A DNA stretch of 5,632 nucleotides from Chitinophagaceae bacterium. GTDB taxonomy: Bacteria > Bacteroidota > Bacteroidia > Chitinophagales > Chitinophagaceae. The DNA lies in NCBI GenBank assembly GCA_003455235.1, contig DMRT01000125.1, forward strand, positions 1-5,632. The letters run 5' to 3'. Below the pieces are notes generated by a model. The model made no database searches. It was not told where the DNA came from and saw only the letters and a list, made by a program, of their open reading frames with translations. A program made the translations under genes and the position numbers. This document shows positions 5,605 through 5,632 of the stretch, piece after piece; within the stretch, counting starts at the first letter, position 1, and every line of letters starts with the position of its first letter.

Positions 5605-5632
5605 AACCAAGTTCGGGATGTAGCGTAGCCCG
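5605..5632 (+). repeat. 28-bp direct repeat, second copy, cut by window edge
   Basis: This copy is identical to 5490-5517. The tRNA-Pro-like part starts at CGGGATG (5614-5620) and is truncated by the end of the window. Whether it is an intact tRNA-Pro gene or another degraded element cannot be told from here. The short spacer before it also holds the 9-bp repeat TAGTAAAGA twice (5574-5582 and 5592-5600). Confidence 0.85.

Overview
The window looks like chromosomal DNA of a Bacteroidota bacterium, most likely from the Chitinophagaceae or a close relative. Three things point there: the DnaA sequence, a DUF3127 protein (a family I know mainly from Bacteroidota), and promoters of the TTG-N20-TAnnTTTG type used by the Bacteroidota primary sigma factor. 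The assignment comes from recognition, not from a search.

Layout, left to right. Positions 1-1822 hold two minus-strand genes: a large FAD-dependent oxidoreductase of the COG2509 type, whose C-terminus lies beyond the left edge, and upstream of it a small DUF3127 protein with an acidic tail ending like that of SSB. A 115-bp divergent intergenic region (1823-1937) separates these from a plus-strand pair (1938-3615) that overlaps by 11 bp. The pair encodes a split UshA-type 5'-nucleotidase in reversed order: first the substrate-binding C-terminal domain as a lipoprotein, then the binuclear metallophosphatase domain with a twin-arginine signal. After a 140-bp AT-rich gap comes a complete dnaA (3756-5189), closed by a clear intrinsic terminator.

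The right end (5269-5632) is an RNA region. A good Bacteroidota promoter precedes a tRNA-Ser(GCU) gene. Downstream lies a degraded tRNA-Pro-like element whose T arm is intact, whose acceptor stem no longer pairs, and whose anticodon arm has become a perfect 7-bp hairpin with a 4-nt loop. A second copy starts 115 bp later with an identical 28-bp stretch and is cut by the window edge, which suggests a tandem array continuing to the right.

Most of the window is ordinary housekeeping DNA. The parts most worth a second look are the tRNA-like tandem elements, the SSB-like tail of the DUF3127 protein, and the split, reordered nucleotidase with its two predicted export routes. I see no mobile element, CRISPR array or defence system, and no stretch over 300 bases without a gene or RNA feature.
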